Assembly: GCA_003105225.1 (NCBI GenBank)
Contig: PQAK01000072.1
Location: 1-8,774 of the forward strand
DNA length: 8,774 nucleotides
Direction of reading: 5' to 3'
Source: Deltaproteobacteria bacterium
GTDB taxonomy: Bacteria; Desulfobacterota; Deferrimicrobia; Deferrimicrobiales; Deferrimicrobiaceae
The notes beneath the pieces were generated by a model. That model was not told the origin of the DNA. It did no database searches and saw only the letters and a program-made list of their open reading frames with translations. Below are positions 6,262 to 8,774 of this stretch, piece after piece. Position 1 is the first letter of the stretch. The number at the start of each line of letters is the position of its first letter. A program made the position numbers and the translations under genes.

Positions 6262-6858
6262 ATGCGGAAGGACGGAAGCCGGACGCGTGAAAAGATCATC
6301 GAGGAGACCCTCCAGATCTTCTCGGTGAAGGGGTACTACAACACGTCGATCAACGACATCCTGGCGGCGACGGGGCTGACGAAGGGCGGGCTCTACGGCC
6401 ACTTCACGAGCAAGGAGGAGCTTTGGGGCGCGGCCTATGAGAGGGCCATCGAGATCTGGAAAGGGATCGTCTTCAAGGGAGCCCGGAAAATCGCGGACCC
6501 GCTTGCGCGGATCGAGAAGGTCGTCGAAAACGACCTGTTCGGGTACTGCGGTGCCGAGGTGTTCGAAGGCGGCTGTTTCTTCTTCAACATGCTCGTCGAG
6601 CTTTCGGGACAATCGGAGACGATGAGCCGCCGGATCCGGTCCGGCTTCATGGAGTTCGCCGGTCTGCTCGCCTCCTGGCTGGAGGAGGCGGACCGGAAAG
6701 GATTCCTCAAGAAAGGCGTGAAGCACCGGGAGGTTGCCGATTTCATCGTGATCGCGATCAACGGAGCCACCGCGCTTTACACCTCCGGCCGCGACCGGCG
6801 TTTCCTAAAGGAAACGTCAAACCAGCTCAGGGCGTATCTCCTTCATATAAGGGCGTAA
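6262..6858 (+). CDS. TetR/AcrR-family transcriptional repressor
   Basis: A 198-residue TetR-type regulator of normal length. Residues 7-55 are the helix-turn-helix domain: SRTREKIIEETLQIFSVKGY, then SINDILAATGLTKGGLYGHF, then SKEELW. The C-terminal ligand domain carries EGGCFFFNMLVELSGQ and REVADFIVIAINGATALY, typical of the TetR subgroup with a GCxxxN segment. The start at 6262 is preferred to upstream alternatives because these lie in the promoter; AAGGCGG lies five bases before it. Its promoter carries the 13-bp motif shared with two nearby promoters. Downstream genes are DUF2917 and a crotonase, so a ligand related to acyl-CoA or a hydrophobic compound is conceivable but unproven. A truncated paralogue of its C-terminus lies at 3257-3406. 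Confidence 0.93.
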   Translation: MRKDGSRTREKIIEETLQIFSVKGYYNTSINDILAATGLTKGGLYGHFTSKEELWGAAYERAIEIWKGIVFKGARKIADPLARIEKVVENDLFGYCGAEVFEGGCFFFNMLVELSGQSETMSRRIRSGFMEFAGLLASWLEEADRKGFLKKGVKHREVADFIVIAINGATALYTSGRDRRFLKETSNQLRAYLLHIRA

Positions 6859-6864
6859 AGGGCT

Positions 6865-6888
6865 CCCGCCCCGGCCCCCGGGGACGGG
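6865..6888 (+). terminator. GC-rich hairpin after TetR gene
   Basis: CCCGCCCC pairs with GGGGACGGG (one bulged A) across a seven-base loop, starting seven bases after the tetR stop codon. No T-tract follows, so termination is uncertain. It resembles the other gene-end hairpin in this window in lacking a T-run. Confidence 0.35.
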
Positions 6889-6907
6889 ACGCGTTGCCGC
6901 AATTAAC

Positions 6908-6920
6908 ATACCGACCGGTC
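6908..6920 (-). promoter_or_regulatory. Putative TetR operator, site C
   Basis: ATACCGACCGGTC on the plus strand is the exact complement of site A's 13-mer. It lies upstream of the DUF2917-crotonase pair, between a possible -35 (TTAACA, 6903-6908) and a possible -10 (TAAATA, 6925-6930, 16-bp spacer). These boxes are weak. A repressor bound here would block polymerase access. Confidence 0.55.
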
Positions 6921-6964
6921 GCCATAAATAACGCTTGTCGAGCGAACACTTGAGGAGAATCATC

Positions 6965-7333
6965 ATGGAGAATAATACCTTCGAAATCCTGTCGCTGGAG
7001 GAAAGGGAGGTAATGCTGCACTTTTCGAAAAGGACGATACTCAATCTTGAAGGTCCGGTGCGCGGAGTGACCATCGCTTGCGAATCGGGTGTTGCCTGGC
7101 TCACGCAACAGGGTGACGCAAGAGATTATATCCTGAGGGCTGGCGGGGATTATTCGGCCTATCGTGAAGGGCAGATCGTCGTACAAATCATGAAGGACGC
7201 ACGGATCACCATCCTGCTGCGTGACCGGTTACCGGGCGAACTGCGCCTCTCGGTATCATCGAACCGCCGGAGCCGCGTAAATGCGTCTCTACCGCGATGG
7301 AAGTTTTGTTCCCTGTCGCCCTATTCTCGCTGA
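6965..7333 (+). CDS. DUF2917 domain protein
   Basis: A 122-residue protein of unknown function. Residues about 15-80 resemble DUF2917: ILNLEGPVRGVTIACESGVAWLTQQGDARDYIL, followed by AGGDYSAYREGQIVVQIMKDARITILL. The pattern is a short beta-rich, cupin-like repeat, with the WLTxxGDxxDxxL segment being the family hallmark. The last 40 residues are basic, rich in Arg and Ser, and unlike the rest. The start at 6965 follows GAGGAG seven bases upstream; a TTG at 6935 lacks a ribosome site. The crotonase gene starts 39 bp after the stop, so both may share a transcript controlled from operator site C. No signal peptide is seen. Confidence 0.75.
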   Translation: MENNTFEILSLEEREVMLHFSKRTILNLEGPVRGVTIACESGVAWLTQQGDARDYILRAGGDYSAYREGQIVVQIMKDARITILLRDRLPGELRLSVSSNRRSRVNASLPRWKFCSLSPYSR

Positions 7334-7372
7334 CCGCCCGCATACGGAAATACGCGGAGAAACGGAGGAGAA

Positions 7373-8110
7373 ATGACGACCTACGAAACGATTCAAGGAG
7401 AGGTAACGGAAGACGGGATCGGAATCCTAACCCTGAACAGACCCGAAAAGCGGAATGCCATCTCAATACGCATGCGACAGGAGATTTCCCGCTGCCTGCG
7501 GGAATGGGGCGACTCCGAACAGGTGGGGGCCGTGATCCTGACCGGCGCCGGATCCGTATTCAGCGCCGGATTCGACCTGTCCGAATTCGGGGAACCGTCA
7601 CGGTTCGACGAACTTTTTGACTCCTCCTCCCGTTACCATCGCGAGGTCTGGAGTTTCCCCAAACCCCTCATCGCCGCGATAAACGGCCCTTCCATGGGCG
7701 GGGGGTTCGACCTGGCCACCCTTTGCGATCTTCGGATCTGCATCCCTTCCGCCTCGTTCGGGCACCCGGAAATCAAATTCGGCGCTCCGCCCCTCTTCAC
7801 TCCCCTTCGGTGGATCGTCGGCGACGGGGTCGCCCGGGATCTCGTGCTGACCGGCCGGCCCATCGGCGCCGAAGATGCGTTCCGGATCGGACTCATCACC
7901 CGGATCGTGGCCGCAGATCAACTGATGGGCGAGGCGTTACGAATTGCAAAGGTTATCCTTGAAGCACCCCCGGAGACATTGAAGTTTGTCAAAACCTACC
8001 TTGCAAGTTCGGCGGGAAGGGATTTCGAGGAGTCTTTCCGGGTCGAGCACGACCAGCCATTCCAGGAAATTCTCCTCCCACTGGCGAGAAAAGGGCTTAA
8101 GAGGAAGTAG
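7373..8110 (+). CDS. Enoyl-CoA hydratase/isomerase (crotonase) family protein
   Basis: A 245-residue crotonase-fold enzyme acting on an acyl-CoA in the cytoplasm; the family hydrates, isomerises or cleaves the acyl chain through an enolate held in an oxyanion hole. Signatures are LTLNRPEKRNAIS (about residues 19-31), the oxyanion-hole segments SAGFDLSEF and GPSMGGGFDLA, then FGHPEIKFG and LTGRPIGAEDAFRIGLI. Compared with rat hydratase, Glu164 is kept (E133) but the Glu144 position is aspartate (D113). Simple enoyl-CoA hydration is therefore not assured, and the exact reaction is open. GGAGG four bases before the ATG supports the start. It follows DUF2917 closely. Length is normal for a single-domain member. 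No other beta-oxidation gene is visible in the window. Confidence 0.93.
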   Translation: MTTYETIQGEVTEDGIGILTLNRPEKRNAISIRMRQEISRCLREWGDSEQVGAVILTGAGSVFSAGFDLSEFGEPSRFDELFDSSSRYHREVWSFPKPLIAAINGPSMGGGFDLATLCDLRICIPSASFGHPEIKFGAPPLFTPLRWIVGDGVARDLVLTGRPIGAEDAFRIGLITRIVAADQLMGEALRIAKVILEAPPETLKFVKTYLASSAGRDFEESFRVEHDQPFQEILLPLARKGLKRK

Positions 8111-8160
8111 ACAACGGCAAGCATTGGTGGATACGGTCGCAAAGCATTAGAACCGGGGGG

Positions 8161-8262
8161 GAGGTGCCGCTCGCGGTTGCATTGCTGGAGACGGAGAAGC
8201 AGCCGGTGTATCATCGAATCGCAGAAGAGGCAGAAAACCTAAGGATTTTGACCTTCTCCCCG
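8161..8262 (+). pseudogene. Possible helix-turn-helix protein remnant cut by the IS
   Basis: After the crotonase, one frame encodes EVPLAVALLETEKQPVYHRI followed by AEEAENLRILTFSPF, with codon choice like neighbouring genes, then a stop at 8278-8280. The YHRIAEEAxxLR stretch looks like the first helix of a homeodomain-like helix-turn-helix. The similarity is lost near 8262, roughly where the insertion sequence should begin. No start codon with a ribosome site is evident. It may be a truncated gene or chance coding. Confidence 0.3.
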
Positions 8263-8283
8263 TTTCTTGGACATTCCTAAAGT

Positions 8284-8289
8284 TATAAT
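8284..8289 (+). promoter_or_regulatory. Candidate -10 box for IS orfA
   Basis: A perfect TATAAT lies 39 bp before the orfA start, within the presumed left end of the element. No good -35 box is present at 16-18 bp upstream, so strength may depend on flanking DNA. Confidence 0.4.
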
Positions 8290-8328
8290 CTCCGGGAAAT
8301 GCGGTCCTCACCAACCGAGGAGGACAAA

Positions 8329-8595
8329 ATGCGCAAAGCCCGGTTTTCGGAAGAGCAGATCACGTACGCCTTGAAGCAGGTGGAGTCGGGGAAGCCGGTT
8401 GGGGAAGTCTGCCGGCAGATCGGGGTTTCCGAGCAGTCATTTTACCGTTGGAAGCGCAAGTATGAAGGCATGGGGGTTGCCGAGCTCCGGAGACTTCGCC
8501 AGTTGGAGGAAGAGAACCGGAAGTTGAAGCGGATTGTGGCCGACCTGACGCTGGATAAACACATTTTGCAGGATGTGCTCTCAAAAAAATTCTAA
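8329..8595 (+). CDS. IS3-family transposase OrfA
   Basis: An 88-residue DNA-binding subunit of an IS3-family transposase. Residues 4-45 form a helix-turn-helix (ARFSEEQITYALKQV, GEVCRQIGVSEQSFYRWKRKY). Residues about 50-80 are a leucine-zipper-like coiled coil (ELRRLRQLEEENRKLKRIVADL) ending LDKHILQDVLSKKF. In this family OrfA alone binds the terminal repeats and regulates, and the OrfAB fusion made by -1 frameshifting is the transposase. GAGGAGGA four bases before the ATG sets the start. Its end carries the A7 slip site, and its TAA overlaps the orfB frame. Confidence 0.93.
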   Translation: MRKARFSEEQITYALKQVESGKPVGEVCRQIGVSEQSFYRWKRKYEGMGVAELRRLRQLEEENRKLKRIVADLTLDKHILQDVLSKKF

Positions 8596-8616
8596 GGCCT
8601 GCGCGGAAGCGCCGGC
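8583..8616 (+). promoter_or_regulatory. Programmed -1 frameshift signal of the IS
   Basis: Seven A residues (8583-8589) sit in the phase tcA AAA AAA ttc, the classical A-AAA-AAA slip heptamer, four bases before the orfA stop. Seven bases downstream is a stem-loop: GCC-T-GCGC, loop GGAA, GCGC-C-GGC (8597-8616), with one T-C mismatch. Slip site, spacer and stem match the known arrangement for making OrfAB. Confidence 0.8.
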
Positions 8617-8774
8617 AAGTAAAACATCTAAGAGATTCGTACTGGGTCAGCGAGCGAAGGGCCAGCCGGGTGGTCCTGATTCATCGTTCCTCCCAACGAT
8701 ATCGTTCCCGAAGGCGGGACGATCGGGATCTTCGGATGCGGATTCGCGAGATCGCGGAGACGCGAGTTCGGTAT
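8589..8774 (+). CDS. IS3-family transposase OrfB, N-terminal part
   Basis: Entered from orfA by -1 frameshift, the frame reads ILRPARKRRQVKHLRDSYWV, then SERRASRVVLIHRSSQRYRS, to ETRVRY at the edge. This is the N-terminal HTH_21-type region of OrfB, with the usual VSERRAxR and SxxRYRSRR motifs. The DDE catalytic core should follow outside the window. An ATT codon at 8589-8591 lies in this frame at the slip site; IS911 orfB is known to start at such an AUU, so independent OrfB could be made here too. Intact as far as visible. Confidence 0.88.
   Translation, partial: MLRPARKRRQVKHLRDSYWVSERRASRVVLIHRSSQRYRSRRRDDRDLRMRIREIAETRVRY

Larger units (their letters stand above)
8263..8774 (+). mobile_element. 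IS3-family insertion sequence (IS407-like), left part
   Basis: Contains a complete orfA, a programmed frameshift site and the first 62 codons of orfB; the rest lies beyond the right edge. The left inverted repeat cannot be fixed without the right end. The transition from fragment-like sequence to TTTCTTGGACATTCC near 8263-8277 is my guess for the boundary. Confidence 0.75.

Noticed and set aside
5872..6726. A 284-codon minus-strand open frame
   Set aside because: It is antisense to the end of MocR and to most of tetR. Only its middle (6058-6165) resembles anything known, and that is listed as a possible scrap.
1..8774. CRISPR arrays, tRNA or rRNA genes
   Set aside because: No regularly spaced repeats and no tRNA or rRNA-like segments were seen on reading both strands.

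Overview
The window is a high-GC bacterial segment. MEDS sensory domains, a TIGR04076-type protein, a PAS/GAF sensor, a MocR regulator and an IS3-family element together recall soil or sediment bacteria of the Geobacter/Desulfuromonadota kind. That placement is an impression from gene style, not a measured result. The segment is mixed: intact genes alternate with headless gene fragments, and an insertion sequence enters at the right edge.

Left part (1-2093, minus strand). Two MEDS-domain genes lie in tandem. The upstream one is a stand-alone MEDS protein. The downstream one is MEDS-PAS-GAF, runs off the left edge, and has no ATG/GTG/TTG start before its domain; a CTG behind a GAGG is the best candidate. 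The two MEDS copies share a 122-bp block at about 93% identity inside otherwise well-diverged sequence. Next is a gene-free stretch (2094-2458), then a plus-strand secreted CAP/SCP-domain protein (2459-3085).

Middle (3107-4368, minus strand). In transcription order there is a small AhpD-like CxxC protein ending in CCG, an intact TIGR04076-like gene with its own promoter, the C-terminal 50 codons of a TetR regulator, and the C-terminal third of a VapC/PIN toxin. The last two are joined end to end like a deletion scar. A MocR (GntR-aminotransferase) regulator at 4621-6039 is divergent from the AhpD-like gene. An AT-rich gap between them carries a tandem TGTATC repeat.

Right part (6040-8774, plus strand). 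A possible scrap of a GGDEF C-terminus precedes a complete TetR regulator (6262-6858), a DUF2917 protein and a crotonase-fold enoyl-CoA hydratase/isomerase. The right end holds IS3-family orfA, the start of orfB, and a textbook A-AAA-AAA frameshift site with a downstream stem-loop.

The most interesting signal is a 13-bp motif, GACCGGTYGGTAT, found three times: exactly 2 nt after the -10 box of the TIGR04076 gene promoter, exactly 2 nt after the -10 box of the tetR promoter, and in the region upstream of the DUF2917-crotonase pair. This suggests a compact TetR regulon tying together the TIGR04076 protein, TetR itself, DUF2917 and the crotonase. The TetR tail behind the TIGR04076 gene is a paralogue of the intact TetR.
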